From assembly GCA_964353185.1 (NCBI GenBank), contig CAYGUV010000003.1, positions 83,021 to 147,020 on the forward strand: a DNA stretch of 64,000 bases. Reading direction: 5' to 3'. Shown piece after piece: positions 8,212 to 16,717 of the stretch (positions within the stretch are counted from its first letter, which is position 1; each line of letters begins with the position of its first letter). This DNA is from GCA-2708415 sp964353185. GTDB lineage: Bacteria > Pseudomonadota > Alphaproteobacteria > Micavibrionales > Micavibrionaceae. The notes under the pieces were generated by a model. It made no database searches. It saw only the letters and a list, made by a program, of their open reading frames with translations, and had not been told where the DNA came from. The translations under genes were made by a program, and so were the position numbers.

Positions 8212-10359
8212 ATGGCAAAGAGACCTGAATTATATGCAAAAGGTGTAGAAAGTGCTGCAAGGTGGCTCTTCGGTAAAAAGCCTGCCTATTCAGGACCTGG
8301 TTTTTTCAGCGGCGCCGCTAACACTGCTGGTGGTCTTGCTGTCAAAGGTGGAGCATTATACGGCTTAGGAGTTGCAGGTATAAATTGGGTTAAAAAAAAT
8401 CTAGGCAAATTTGCTTTGGGCGTTTCTGTCTTGGCTATTGCCGCTATGGCTCTCAAAGGAACAGCACGAATTGTTAAAAAAGCAGCGGGTCTAGCCGTCT
8501 TAGCGTTCGCCGCTGCTGGTGTGGGTTATGTTGGCTACAGACATTTTTTCAACCAAAGCTCAGCACCTTGGATGACACCATCAACTAGTCCAGAAGATAA
8601 TGCATTAAAATTGGCAGGCAGAGGCATTAAAAGTATAATGTCGAGAGCCCCCTCTCTATCAGATATAGGATCAGGCATTTTAGCCAAAGGATCATCATTA
8701 TTAGATAGCTTTAAAAGTGTTGCGGATAATCCAATAAACAGGATCGGCACGCCATTTTTGGCCGCCACGGCAGGTAGTGGTATTGCCCCTCAAATTTTAC
8801 AAAGATCACCTTTTTCAGGTATTGATATACCTGCAGTTCCCAAATCACCAAATATCCCCGCAGAAGATGCGGCAGCAAGACGTGTAGCTAGCTTAGAAAA
8901 TACGCCAAAATTATTAGATACACCAAATTCTTTAGGCTCAATTGTACCTGACGAGTTACCTGGTAATTTACCAGCTGTTAATGGACGCACACCAATTTCT
9001 GTAGGCGCAGAACCTTACTTAAACAATGCACCAACGGATGATATTAGCCCCAAAATTTCAAGCGCAGCAGATAGTGCACCACGAACATCAGAGACACCTC
9101 AAAGAATATCTGCAGATGGCTCGACAACCAGTCCAATAGATGCTGCGTCAATGGCTCACGACCCCGATCGGGCATCCCATATAGACGAAGTTAACGCAAG
9201 GCAAGCCCCTGCTCTAACCGAAGAAGCAACAGAATCAAGAATATTAACTGCAGCCGAGGCTGGCGATGAAACAGCGCAAGCATTAAAAGCACAAGACTTA
9301 GCTGCCGAGGTTGCAGAGGGCGGCTCAGCAGCGCTTGGTAAAGAAGTAAGAAACGTTACAAAATTAGCTAAACTAAGATCTGCGCTCAATGTTCCTGGGC
9401 CCGCGAGTGTAGCTTTTGGAAGTGCTATGTTTGCCTTAAATACATATGCTTTTTCTTTACAACGTAAATATATACAAGCATTAGCAAACGAAGGTAAGCT
9501 CTCTGACGACCCTACACAAAGTGAAATCATTAAAAACGAATACCTTAAAATTAGTGATACAAACCAAAATGTATTAAATGGCGATATAATCGTAAGTAGT
9601 GTCGACCCAACTGGATTAACCATTGTCGCGTCAATGGGGGCAGAAGGATACACCTATAATAACTTCAATAATTGGAGAACAAACTACGCTAGTCATTTAG
9701 ACCAAGACACAATAAATGGTCTATCTATGAGCCTGTTTACGCCTAAAACAATTGATAGTCAATTGACAGAGCAAATTCAACATAATATTCCTGACATTAA
9801 TCAAAAATATGACCCTATTCTTGAACCTACTGTAATTGCAAAACAAGAAATGTTGGCAATAGCCAATAATATGCCAACTCCGTCATTATCGACGTTAATG
9901 ACCGCTAGCGTATCACCAATAGCTGCGCCTCATATGAAAACAGCAGATCATGTTGAATGGGAAACACAATTAGGTGTTGCGCGAGAAAACTTTTTACAAG
10001 AAATTTCAAAATTAACTGAAACAACTGCAGGAACAAATGCATATTTAAATCTTATGGATCCATCTGCACGCATAGATGTTATCAACGATCTTGCCGCAAG
10101 TGATAAGAGTAGTAACTTTGAACAAAACCACCCACTTGTTGCAGCGCATCTTGAAGCCAAAAATCAAAGCAATTGGTTAAGCCGTATGGTAAAAACTCCT
10201 GATGCAACAGAAGCTTTATCAAACAATGCACCTGCAATGAACAACTACATCATGAATAGATTAGGTTTGGGCGATAAAACTTCACCCCCTACTCCTGCGC
10301 CTTCTCGTCCTGTAAGAGATATGATTGCTAGCGCTAATGCGCCTACCCCTGTTTACTAA
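8212..10359 (+). CDS. large Ala/Ser-rich membrane-associated orphan protein (unknown function)
   Basis: 715 residues; I recognise no family. The N-terminal ~110 residues are Gly/Ala-rich with hydrophobic stretches near 35-58, 66-82 and 90-110, separated by Lys-rich loops, as in a small multi-pass membrane anchor. Residues ~115-390 are low in complexity (Ser, Pro, Asn, Ala, Asp) and probably disordered. A further hydrophobic patch lies near 397-418, followed by a more ordered, helical-looking region to about 660 and a Pro-rich tail. There is no signal peptidase site, Cys pair or catalytic motif that I can see. Codon use looks more AT-rich than in the neighbours. It has its own promoter and converges with ychF. 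A secreted or surface structural protein or an effector are both possible. Confidence 0.72.
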   Translation: MAKRPELYAKGVESAARWLFGKKPAYSGPGFFSGAANTAGGLAVKGGALYGLGVAGINWVKKNLGKFALGVSVLAIAAMALKGTARIVKKAAGLAVLAFAAAGVGYVGYRHFFNQSSAPWMTPSTSPEDNALKLAGRGIKSIMSRAPSLSDIGSGILAKGSSLLDSFKSVADNPINRIGTPFLAATAGSGIAPQILQRSPFSGIDIPAVPKSPNIPAEDAAARRVASLENTPKLLDTPNSLGSIVPDELPGNLPAVNGRTPISVGAEPYLNNAPTDDISPKISSAADSAPRTSETPQRISADGSTTSPIDAASMAHDPDRASHIDEVNARQAPALTEEATESRILTAAEAGDETAQALKAQDLAAEVAEGGSAALGKEVRNVTKLAKLRSALNVPGPASVAFGSAMFALNTYAFSLQRKYIQALANEGKLSDDPTQSEIIKNEYLKISDTNQNVLNGDIIVSSVDPTGLTIVASMGAEGYTYNNFNNWRTNYASHLDQDTINGLSMSLFTPKTIDSQLTEQIQHNIPDINQKYDPILEPTVIAKQEMLAIANNMPTPSLSTLMTASVSPIAAPHMKTADHVEWETQLGVARENFLQEISKLTETTAGTNAYLNLMDPSARIDVINDLAASDKSSNFEQNHPLVAAHLEAKNQSNWLSRMVKTPDATEALSNNAPAMNNYIMNRLGLGDKTSPPTPAPSRPVRDMIASANAPTPVY

Positions 10360-11459
10360 ACATTAAACCTAAATAAAATGACGTCACCATCGGCAACGAT
10401 GTATTCTTTGCCTTCTTGGCGCATTTTGCCCGCGTCTTTGGCAGGTTGTTCCCCGCCCAAACCGACAAAATCATCAAACGCAATCACTTCGGCTTTGATA
10501 AAACCTTTTTCGAAATCGGTATGAATGGCACCTGCGGCTTCGGGGGCTTTTGCGCCTTTACGGGTTGTCCATGCGCGCGCCTCTTTCGGGCCAGCGGTGA
10601 AGTAAGTTTGAAGACCAAGTAAATTATAACCGGCGGCAATGATACGGTCTAATCCCGCCTCCTCCAATCCAATGGCTTCTAAAAATTCTTTCTTTTCATC
10701 TGCACTTTCTAGTTGTGAAATTTCAGATTCAATTTCCGCGCAAATTACAACGCTCTGCGCCCCTTGTTTTTCGGCCATCTGTGCGACTGATTTTGAAAAA
10801 TCATTGCCTGTCGCCGCGTCATCTTCATTAACATTACAAACATATAAGATTGGTTTTGATGTGAGCATACCAAGTTGTTTGTATATTTTTTCTTCATCTG
10901 CATTTTCTGGCTGCACGGTACGAACGGGGTTTCCTGTATCAAGGGAAACCTTCATACGCTCCATTAATTCAAGCATGACTTTGGCGTCTTTATCGCCGCC
11001 TTTGGCTTTCTTCTCCGTATTCTTGATTTGCTTTTCTAGGCTTTCAAGGTCCGCCAACATTAATTCTGTTTCAATGGTTTCTGCATCACGAATGGGGTCA
11101 ACAGATCCATCAACATGGGTGATGTCATCATCTTCAAAACAACGCAGAACGTGAATAATTGCATCTGTTTGACGAATATTACCAAGGAACTGGTTCCCAA
11201 GTCCTTCGCCCTTACTCGCGCCTTTGACAAGGCCGGCAATATCCACAAATTCCAATTGTGTTGGCACAATCTTGGCAGAGGACGCGATGCGCGCAATATC
11301 ATAAAGCCGCGCATCAGGCACGCCAACCTTACCCACATTGGGTTCTATCGTACAAAACGGAAAATTCGCCGCCTGCGCCGCCGCCGTTGCTGTTAATGCA
11401 TTAAATAACGTCGATTTCCCCACATTCGGCAAACCCACAATTCCACAATTAAAACCCAT
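10356..11459 (-). CDS. ychF: redox-regulated ATPase YchF (Obg family)
   Basis: 367 residues, the usual length. G1 is GLPNVGKST at 9-17, followed by the DIAGLVKGASKGEGLGNQFL segment (G3 region). The base-specificity motif reads NVNE, the YchF variant of NKxD that explains the ATP preference. The C-terminal TGS domain (about 280-367) contains AGPKEARAW and the terminal DVILFRFNV. YchF (OLA1) binds ribosomes and modulates the oxidative stress response. It follows pth with one orphan gene between them; the pth-ychF association is common. Its 3' end overlaps the 715-residue gene by 4 bases. Confidence 0.96.
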   Translation of the reverse strand: MGFNCGIVGLPNVGKSTLFNALTATAAAQAANFPFCTIEPNVGKVGVPDARLYDIARIASSAKIVPTQLEFVDIAGLVKGASKGEGLGNQFLGNIRQTDAIIHVLRCFEDDDITHVDGSVDPIRDAETIETELMLADLESLEKQIKNTEKKAKGGDKDAKVMLELMERMKVSLDTGNPVRTVQPENADEEKIYKQLGMLTSKPILYVCNVNEDDAATGNDFSKSVAQMAEKQGAQSVVICAEIESEISQLESADEKKEFLEAIGLEEAGLDRIIAAGYNLLGLQTYFTAGPKEARAWTTRKGAKAPEAAGAIHTDFEKGFIKAEVIAFDDFVGLGGEQPAKDAGKMRQEGKEYIVADGDVILFRFNV

Positions 11460-11477
11460 GACTTATAATTACCTCCA

Positions 11478-11491
11478 TCGTGCAGGCACGA
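11478..11491 (-). promoter_or_regulatory. small hairpin just upstream of the ychF ribosome binding site
   Basis: TCGTGC and GCACGA (11478-11483, 11486-11491) form a perfect 6-base stem with a 2-base spacer, directly before the GGAGG ribosome site on the minus strand. A 2-base loop is sterically tight, so the real stem would be about 5 pairs. It might influence ychF translation or be a protein-binding palindrome. Weak evidence. Confidence 0.25.
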
Positions 11492-11563
11492 CTCGGTCCC
11501 CTCTAAATTTATGAGATTTGTTTATAGCGTTTTATACACTAAAAGAAAAAGGAAATTTTTATC

Positions 11564-11947
11564 CTACCAAGTTAGATCCGCTATTTTTGCGTAACGTTCA
11601 TGGGCATCAGGGTTTAATTTTTTAAAGGCTTCCCAACCACGAGTAGGAATTCTCCCCTCTACAGTTCTTAAAAATTCTGGAGCATCTTTAACTTCAACAC
11701 CGAATTGTTCGCTTAAGGCTTTTTGCAGACCCGCAATGATAACCGCCTTCTCTTCTTCGGTCGGAGCCGTATCATCATTCATAATTGCGATATCTGGATG
11801 TGTTCCTAATATTGAATCCGATGAAATTTCAGCATGTAACATATATTTCTTACCAAAGCCAGAAGCTCTTAAAAAGTCATTCATTGCATCAACTATATCT
11901 TCTGTAGCAAATTTTCCACCATTAATATGGTCATTAACTTCAAACAT
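11564..11947 (-). CDS. hypothetical acidic protein, 127 aa
   Basis: 127 residues, cytosolic-looking, with no signal or membrane segment and no family I recognise. The frame extends upstream to a TTG, but the ATG at 11947 has a GGGAG ribosome site 6 bases ahead, so it is taken as the start. The sequence looks like a compact alpha/beta fold, with conserved-looking GRIPTRGWEAFKKLNP near the C terminus. It lies between pth and ychF on the same strand with gaps of about 64 and 105 bases, interrupting a pair often adjacent in alphaproteobacteria. Confidence 0.72.
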   Translation of the reverse strand: MFEVNDHINGGKFATEDIVDAMNDFLRASGFGKKYMLHAEISSDSILGTHPDIAIMNDDTAPTEEEKAVIIAGLQKALSEQFGVEVKDAPEFLRTVEGRIPTRGWEAFKKLNPDAHERYAKIADLTW

Positions 11948-12011
11948 ATTCAACTCCCAATTATTAAGATGAACTAAAATTACCCACAAAATGACCTTAT
12001 GTCAATACATC

Positions 12012-12611
12012 CTAAAAATTATTTACTTTACTACCATACCCCTCACGGTCACCATCAACCATTAAATCAACATAGCGCGCTAAATCATCGACCCAATCGC
12101 CGAGCCACGCTTGCTCATCCTTACTAAAATCATTCAGCACATATCCGCTTACGCGGTTTTTATCACCGGGGTGACCAATGCCACACCGCACCCGCCAATA
12201 ATCTTTATTTCCCAAATGCGCATCGATGGACTTTAAACCATTATGCCCGCCTGCCCCGCCGCCTTGTTTAATTTTGACGCGGCGCGGGTCAATATCCAAT
12301 TCATCGTGAAAGACGATGACCTTATCGACATCCATCTTATAAAATTTAACCGCCTTGCCAACGCTCTGCCCGCTTTCATTCATAAAAGTTTGTGGCTTAA
12401 GCAACGTAACTTTTTGTGTACCAATGCGCCCTTCGCTCATCTCTCCTTGAAATTTTGATTTAAAGGCGGGAAAATTATTTTGCCGCGCAATTTCATCAAT
12501 CACCATAAAACCGATATTATGACGATTGCCTTCATATTTTTTTCCAGGGTTGCCCAACCCAACCAATAGCATCATGTCGTTATCAATTTTCTTTTTAAAA
12601 AAGTTAAACAT
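12012..12611 (-). CDS. pth: peptidyl-tRNA hydrolase
   Basis: 199 residues. It carries LLVGLGNPGKKYEGNRHNIG with the substrate-contacting Asn21 and catalytic His31, KPQTFMNESG, FHDELDI (His/Asp near 104-105) and GGGAGGHNGLKSI. Pth recycles peptidyl-tRNAs that drop off ribosomes. An extra ~13 residues, FNFFKKKIDNDM, precede the usual start; translation might instead begin at the internal ATG pair near residues 13-14, and neither start has a clear ribosome site. It sits downstream of rplY, the common rplY-pth order, with a terminator-like hairpin between them. Confidence 0.95.
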   Translation of the reverse strand: MFNFFKKKIDNDMMLLVGLGNPGKKYEGNRHNIGFMVIDEIARQNNFPAFKSKFQGEMSEGRIGTQKVTLLKPQTFMNESGQSVGKAVKFYKMDVDKVIVFHDELDIDPRRVKIKQGGGAGGHNGLKSIDAHLGNKDYWRVRCGIGHPGDKNRVSGYVLNDFSKDEQAWLGDWVDDLARYVDLMVDGDREGYGSKVNNF

Positions 12612-12683
12612 AAAGTTTTATAAAGCAAAATTTTATAATTTGCCAGCGTCCTCGCGCCTGCGCATTGACGGCATTTAAAAAGT

Positions 12684-12708
12684 AAAAAAGGCGCCTTTAA
12701 AAGCGCCT
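12684..12708 (-). terminator. rho-independent terminator or attenuator between rplY and pth
   Basis: Read on the minus strand, AGGCGC - 8-base loop - GCGCCT is followed by TTTTTT, a textbook intrinsic terminator shape (arms at 12703-12708 and 12689-12694). It lies 30 bases after rplY and about 72 bases before pth. It probably ends part of the rplY transcript and so lowers pth expression relative to L25. Confidence 0.7.
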
Positions 12709-12738
12709 CTTTCATAAATTCTAATGAAGTAAAGCTTA

Positions 12739-13434
12739 TTAAGACTTCTCTTCTGATTGAGCGTCTGCGCCTTCGGCTGCCTTCTCTGCATTTTCACCTT
12801 CGGCTGCTTCTGCTAATGCTTCTGCTGCTTCATCTGATTCTGCTTCTGCTGCTTCTTCTTCCTCAACAGTACGTGGCGCGGCAATCGTCGCCAATGTAAA
12901 GTCACGATCATCAATCGCTGGCTTCGCGCCATCTGGCATGATTGCATCACTAATTTTGATTGAATCGCCAATTTCAAAATCTTTGACATCAACAACAATC
13001 TCATCAGGAATGTTTTTCGCTTTACAGTTCACTTCAACTTCATAACGGTTGATGTTCAAGATACCTTTTTCTTCAGTATATTTTGCGTCTTCCTGATTGA
13101 TGTATGACACACCAACAGCAACCGTAATTTTTGTTTTATCTGTCACACGTAAGAAATCAATGTGTAAAACATTATCTCTAACTGGGTGTAATTGAACATC
13201 ACGGGCAAGAACAAGTGATGCTTCACCATCAACGTCCAGCTCACATAATGTTGTAAACAGGTGACCTTTGTTAAATTCAAGGTTGGCTTCTTTTGCCGGC
13301 ATTTGAATTGTTACAGGTTCTTTTTTATCGCCGTAGATCACGGCAGGTATTTGGTCCTCACGGCGAAGTGCTCGTGCGACCCCCTTACCGGCGCGCTCAC
13401 GTTTCGACGCTGACATTTTAATATTTTTAGCCAT
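12739..13434 (-). CDS. rplY: 50S ribosomal protein L25, CTC form
   Basis: 231 residues, the long L25/general-stress CTC form. An N-terminal 5S rRNA-binding L25 domain (about 5-95) contains RRGLxR-like GVARALRREDQIPAVIYG; it is followed by the TL5/CTC beta domain (about 100-190). The last ~45 residues are an acidic Glu/Ala tail (residues about 187-231). It binds 5S rRNA in the large subunit. The tail is common in alphaproteobacterial L25 and is probably disordered. A ribosome site (AAAGGA, 13439-13444) precedes the ATG. Confidence 0.95.
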   Translation of the reverse strand: MAKNIKMSASKRERAGKGVARALRREDQIPAVIYGDKKEPVTIQMPAKEANLEFNKGHLFTTLCELDVDGEASLVLARDVQLHPVRDNVLHIDFLRVTDKTKITVAVGVSYINQEDAKYTEEKGILNINRYEVEVNCKAKNIPDEIVVDVKDFEIGDSIKISDAIMPDGAKPAIDDRDFTLATIAAPRTVEEEEAAEAESDEAAEALAEAAEGENAEKAAEGADAQSEEKS

Positions 13435-13460
13435 CGTTTTTTCCTTTAGTTTAAAGTTAT

Positions 13461-13485
13461 GATCGGCCTCCAGGGGTGTCCGATC
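13461..13485 (-). promoter_or_regulatory. hairpin in the rplY leader
   Basis: GATCGG (13461-13466) and CCGATC (13480-13485) form a 6-base stem with a GC-rich 13-base loop, about 27 bases upstream of the rplY start. Ribosomal protein leaders often carry autoregulatory structures, but no known L25 leader motif was identified, so this is only a candidate. Confidence 0.28.
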
Positions 13486-13557
13486 GATTAATGCTGGTAA
13501 ATAGCAGGTTTTAAAGCAGAATTACAAGTGTTTATTACAATTTGACCTAAAAAATAT

Positions 13558-13586
13558 TTGACAATAGCACACATATTAAATACATT
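13558..13586 (+). promoter_or_regulatory. sigma70-like promoter of the 184-aa secreted protein
   Basis: A consensus TTGACA (13558-13563) is followed after 17 bases by TACATT (13581-13586), 23 bases before the ATG at 13610. An AAGGA ribosome site lies in between. The -35 box and spacing are ideal and the -10 box is moderate. Confidence 0.5.
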
Positions 13587-13609
13587 ACGTAAAATAATAA
13601 GGATGCCCC

Positions 13610-14164
13610 ATGTCAATAAAAACAACCCTAGCTTTTATAGCGGCTACGACGATGTCCCCTGCATACTCATATGCGCAAACGGTTCCTAATATGAATTCTG
13701 CTAATGAGGAAGAAATCATTGAAGATCCTTACGCATATAACACTGCTTTTGTGAATACGCATCTTTCGTTTAGCGCGCTTTTAGACGATATATTAGAATT
13801 TGAAAAAGAATTTGATCCAACAGGGTATGTGAATGCTCCGTTTAATGCAGATATTGCCAGACCCTATTTATTACCAATGAAAGACGCTGTTGGCAGTACT
13901 GGTAACCCCAATTGGAAGCAATTCAGAATTGAAAACCCCTATACGGTTTGTTCAACCATTGGCTTTCAACAACATATGCAAAAATATGCGAGTGAGCTAA
14001 AATTATATTTGGAAATGGTATCTGATACACCAGTGGAATTTACATCCCGCTTAGATATTGTTCTAAAACAAATAGAAGAGTTTGGTAGTCTTAATCAAAA
14101 AGAATTAGATAGGCTGACTAAAGCCCCAACAACCCCTCTTCTACCTTGTGCGGCAGTTTCATAA
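13610..14164 (+). CDS. hypothetical secreted protein, 184 aa
   Basis: 184 residues with an N-terminal signal peptide (basic n-region MSIKTT, a hydrophobic stretch to ~21, likely cleavage after SYA near residue 22). The mature part is acidic and helical-looking with two Cys residues (in YTVCSTIG and at LLPCAAVS), which could form a disulfide in the periplasm. No family recognised. It is on the opposite strand to its housekeeping neighbours, has its own promoter, and its stop abuts the next gene, so it is an insertion between prs and rplY. Confidence 0.7.
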   Translation: MSIKTTLAFIAATTMSPAYSYAQTVPNMNSANEEEIIEDPYAYNTAFVNTHLSFSALLDDILEFEKEFDPTGYVNAPFNADIARPYLLPMKDAVGSTGNPNWKQFRIENPYTVCSTIGFQQHMQKYASELKLYLEMVSDTPVEFTSRLDIVLKQIEEFGSLNQKELDRLTKAPTTPLLPCAAVS

Positions 14165-14821
14165 TTATGATTTAACAAGCGTTAAATGAGAACCGCGCAC
14201 TTCAGGCGCAGCATCTTCTTTCAATATCTGCCTTGCGCTCACCAAATCGTGAAATATCACCAGCTGCATAACTGCGGGGCTCCATCTGTCGATCAAATAT
14301 TCCCCCATTCTTGAATCAGCAAACTTATCATATAAGGATCTAGCAGAACCCAGCTTATCTGAGATTTCTACCGTAAGAGGCTCATCACTTTTTAAAAAAT
14401 CTTGAAGTTTAATTCCAATGTCTATAACAGCAGCTTTTTGCAAACTCGTGATTATCAGTCGCTGAGGCTCATGATCTGACGAAGGAGCTGCTGCCGCTTT
14501 AGCAAGCTGATTTGGTAAACCTATTTGTAAGACATCTCTGGTTAAGCTTAGCCCCCATGTTTGTTCTAAAATATGAGCAGTTCCTTCTGTTTTCATTCGG
14601 TGATAAAACTCTTTTGCTTCAACTACATCATCTTCGCCAATAGCAATAATTTCTGGTGAACATAAGGTGTCTCCAAATATTTCAACCGCTTCAAAATACG
14701 GCGATATTTGTTTTTTAAATTCTTCTGCCTTGGCCCGAATATTACCTTCAGTATCCTCAGGCAAATCGAAATATGATTTACGGATATGTTGTGTCATAGA
14801 AAGGAAACTACACAAATTCAT
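14165..14821 (-). CDS. hypothetical protein, 218 aa
   Basis: 218 residues, soluble and mostly helical, no recognised domain. The first ATG is used, but an internal ATG at 14797 (MTQHIRKSYF) is equally plausible, since neither has a visible ribosome site. The middle has alternating hydrophobic segments such as RLIITSLQKAAVIDIGIKL. It lies immediately after the convergent secreted-protein gene and downstream of prs on the same strand with a 65-base gap. Function unknown. Confidence 0.65.
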   Translation of the reverse strand: MNLCSFLSMTQHIRKSYFDLPEDTEGNIRAKAEEFKKQISPYFEAVEIFGDTLCSPEIIAIGEDDVVEAKEFYHRMKTEGTAHILEQTWGLSLTRDVLQIGLPNQLAKAAAAPSSDHEPQRLIITSLQKAAVIDIGIKLQDFLKSDEPLTVEISDKLGSARSLYDKFADSRMGEYLIDRWSPAVMQLVIFHDLVSARQILKEDAAPEVRGSHLTLVKS

Positions 14822-14886
14822 TGATTATGTCAATAAATTAAGCTGTAATATTAAACTCTCAGGTCAATTAAAGAGAATTTAGCAAT

Positions 14887-15819
14887 CTACTTAAAAAGCG
14901 CAGAAACTGAACGTTCTTCATAAATACGCTTAATGGCTTCCCCAATTAAGGGGGCAACGCTCAATTGCGTTATATTATGGGCCACACGAACCGCTTCTGT
15001 GGCGCAAATAGAATCTGTAATCACCAAACTCTCCATAGGACTGGCGGAAACCCTTGCGACTGCACCGCCAGATAACACACCATGCACAACATAACCATGA
15101 ACCGATTTTGCACCTTGTTCTTTTAACGCGGCCGCTGCATTACACAATGTCCCTGCACTATCGACGATATCGTCAATAAGGATACAATCTTTGCCTTCAA
15201 CATGACCAATCACATTCATGACTTCGGACACGCCCGCTTTTTCGCGTCGTTTATCGATAATCGCCAAATCTGCATTCATACGCTTTGCAATCGAACGGGC
15301 GCGTACAACACCGCCCACATCGGGGGATACCATCACAAGGTTATCGCCAGAAAATTTGGACTTCATATCCTCAACCATTGTCGGGGACGCAATCAAATTA
15401 TCTGTTGGGATATCAAAGAAGCCCTGAATTTGACCCGCATGTAGATCAAGCGTTAGAACGCGATCCGCCCCTGCAGAGGTAATAATATTGGCCACCAATT
15501 TCGCCGTGATGGGTGTTCTCCCCCCTGTCTTACGGTCTTGGCGCGCATAACCGTAATAAGGTAAAACCGCAGTTATACGTCTCGCTGACCCACGCTTTAA
15601 CGCATCAATACAGATTAATAGCTCCATCAAATTATCGTTGGCCGGGTATGATGTGCTTTGAATGACAAACACATCCTCTCCACGCACGTTCTCCATAATT
15701 TCAACAAACACTTCCATGTCTGAGAAACGGCGCATGCTGGCTTTTGTAAGGGGCACGTTAAGGTAAGCAGAAATCGCTTCTGCTAATGGTCGGTTGGAGT
15801 TACCGGCGATAATTTTCAT
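14887..15819 (-). CDS. prs: ribose-phosphate pyrophosphokinase
   Basis: 310 residues, normal length. Class I PRPP synthetase motifs are clear: MRRFSDMEVFVEI, YYGYARQDRK (ATP flexible loop), LDLHAGQIQGFFDIPTDNL, SPDVGGVVRA and the PRPP loop ILIDDIVDSAGTL. It makes PRPP from ribose 5-phosphate and ATP for nucleotide, His and Trp synthesis. It belongs to the prs-rplY-pth-ychF order seen widely in alphaproteobacteria, here separated from rplY by two orphan genes. Confidence 0.97.
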   Translation of the reverse strand: MKIIAGNSNRPLAEAISAYLNVPLTKASMRRFSDMEVFVEIMENVRGEDVFVIQSTSYPANDNLMELLICIDALKRGSARRITAVLPYYGYARQDRKTGGRTPITAKLVANIITSAGADRVLTLDLHAGQIQGFFDIPTDNLIASPTMVEDMKSKFSGDNLVMVSPDVGGVVRARSIAKRMNADLAIIDKRREKAGVSEVMNVIGHVEGKDCILIDDIVDSAGTLCNAAAALKEQGAKSVHGYVVHGVLSGGAVARVSASPMESLVITDSICATEAVRVAHNITQLSVAPLIGEAIKRIYEERSVSALFK

Positions 15820-15928
15820 GGTGGGGTTTCCGTAAAATTATTATTTTGTGTATGCTTGGACTTTAGGAAAAGCGATTTAATAAATCAATACGTGATTCAA
15901 ACTTTTTACGCTTTATTCTAAAATAAAT

Positions 15929-16717
15929 TTATTTCCTAATCATAATCGCCGATATCTGGCGGCCATAATCTGGCTCATTACGATGTGTCTTTCTGCGGTA
16001 ACTAAAAAAATTATCCTCATCCGCAAATGTATCATGACCCGTAATTGTAATATCCCTCACCCCCGCAATGGCCAAACGGCTGGCGATATATCCGGGCAGG
16101 TCAAACATTAAATGTCCATCTTTTTGTGCATCTTTAAAGAAATGTTCATTGGCATCATCTTGCGCCATGAACGGCTCGATAAACTCTTCATTCACCTCAT
16201 ATGATTTGGGCCCAATACATGGCCCAATGGCGGCCTGAATGCCCGATAGTTCCGCGCCACATTCAACCATACGGCGAAGCGTACTCTCAAGTACACCGCC
16301 AATGGCCCCGCGCCACCCCGCATGGGCGGCCCCAATAACGGGTACGCCTGTACGAGTCCTCCCATAAAACAACACAGGCCCGCAATCTGCCGTTAGTACG
16401 CCTAAAATTAAACCAGGTGTATCTGTCACCATTGCATCGGCTTTGGGGCGCTCCTCCCCCTCTAACATACAGCCTTTAAGAATAAGGCAATCAGGACTAT
16501 GAATTTGATTAACACCCGATAGATTTTTCAAATCTTGACCAAAATAATCTGCCACAATAACGCGATTTTGCATTACTTTGTCTGGTGCATCATTTGACCC
16601 CAATCCGCAATTAAGGCTCGCGTAAATACCATCACTTACCCCACCATTGCGCCCAAAGAATGCGTGGTTAATTTTATTATCACTATCCTCTAAATTTTGC
16701 GCTTTAAAAACTCTCAT
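15929..16717 (-). CDS. pgeF: YfiH/PgeF-type laccase-domain peptidoglycan editing factor
   Basis: 262 residues. Family hallmarks are NQIHSPDCL, VLTADCGPVLFYG, GAAHAGWRGAIGG and AAIGPCIGPKSYEV, giving the conserved His/Cys metal-binding set. The family, formerly called multicopper polyphenol oxidase, includes PgeF, which removes mis-incorporated L-Ser from cell-wall precursors, and related purine nucleoside phosphorylases. Its ATG overlaps the midA stop by 4 bases (ATGA), so it is translationally coupled in the hldD-lgt-midA-pgeF operon. Confidence 0.93.
   Translation of the reverse strand: MRVFKAQNLEDSDNKINHAFFGRNGGVSDGIYASLNCGLGSNDAPDKVMQNRVIVADYFGQDLKNLSGVNQIHSPDCLILKGCMLEGEERPKADAMVTDTPGLILGVLTADCGPVLFYGRTRTGVPVIGAAHAGWRGAIGGVLESTLRRMVECGAELSGIQAAIGPCIGPKSYEVNEEFIEPFMAQDDANEHFFKDAQKDGHLMFDLPGYIASRLAIAGVRDITITGHDTFADEDNFFSYRRKTHRNEPDYGRQISAIMIRK

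Noticed and set aside
9156..9653. 165-codon frame antisense in the 715-residue orphan
   Set aside because: Ala/Ser-rich shadow of the sense frame with no ribosome site; sense strand has a promoter and continuous long frame.
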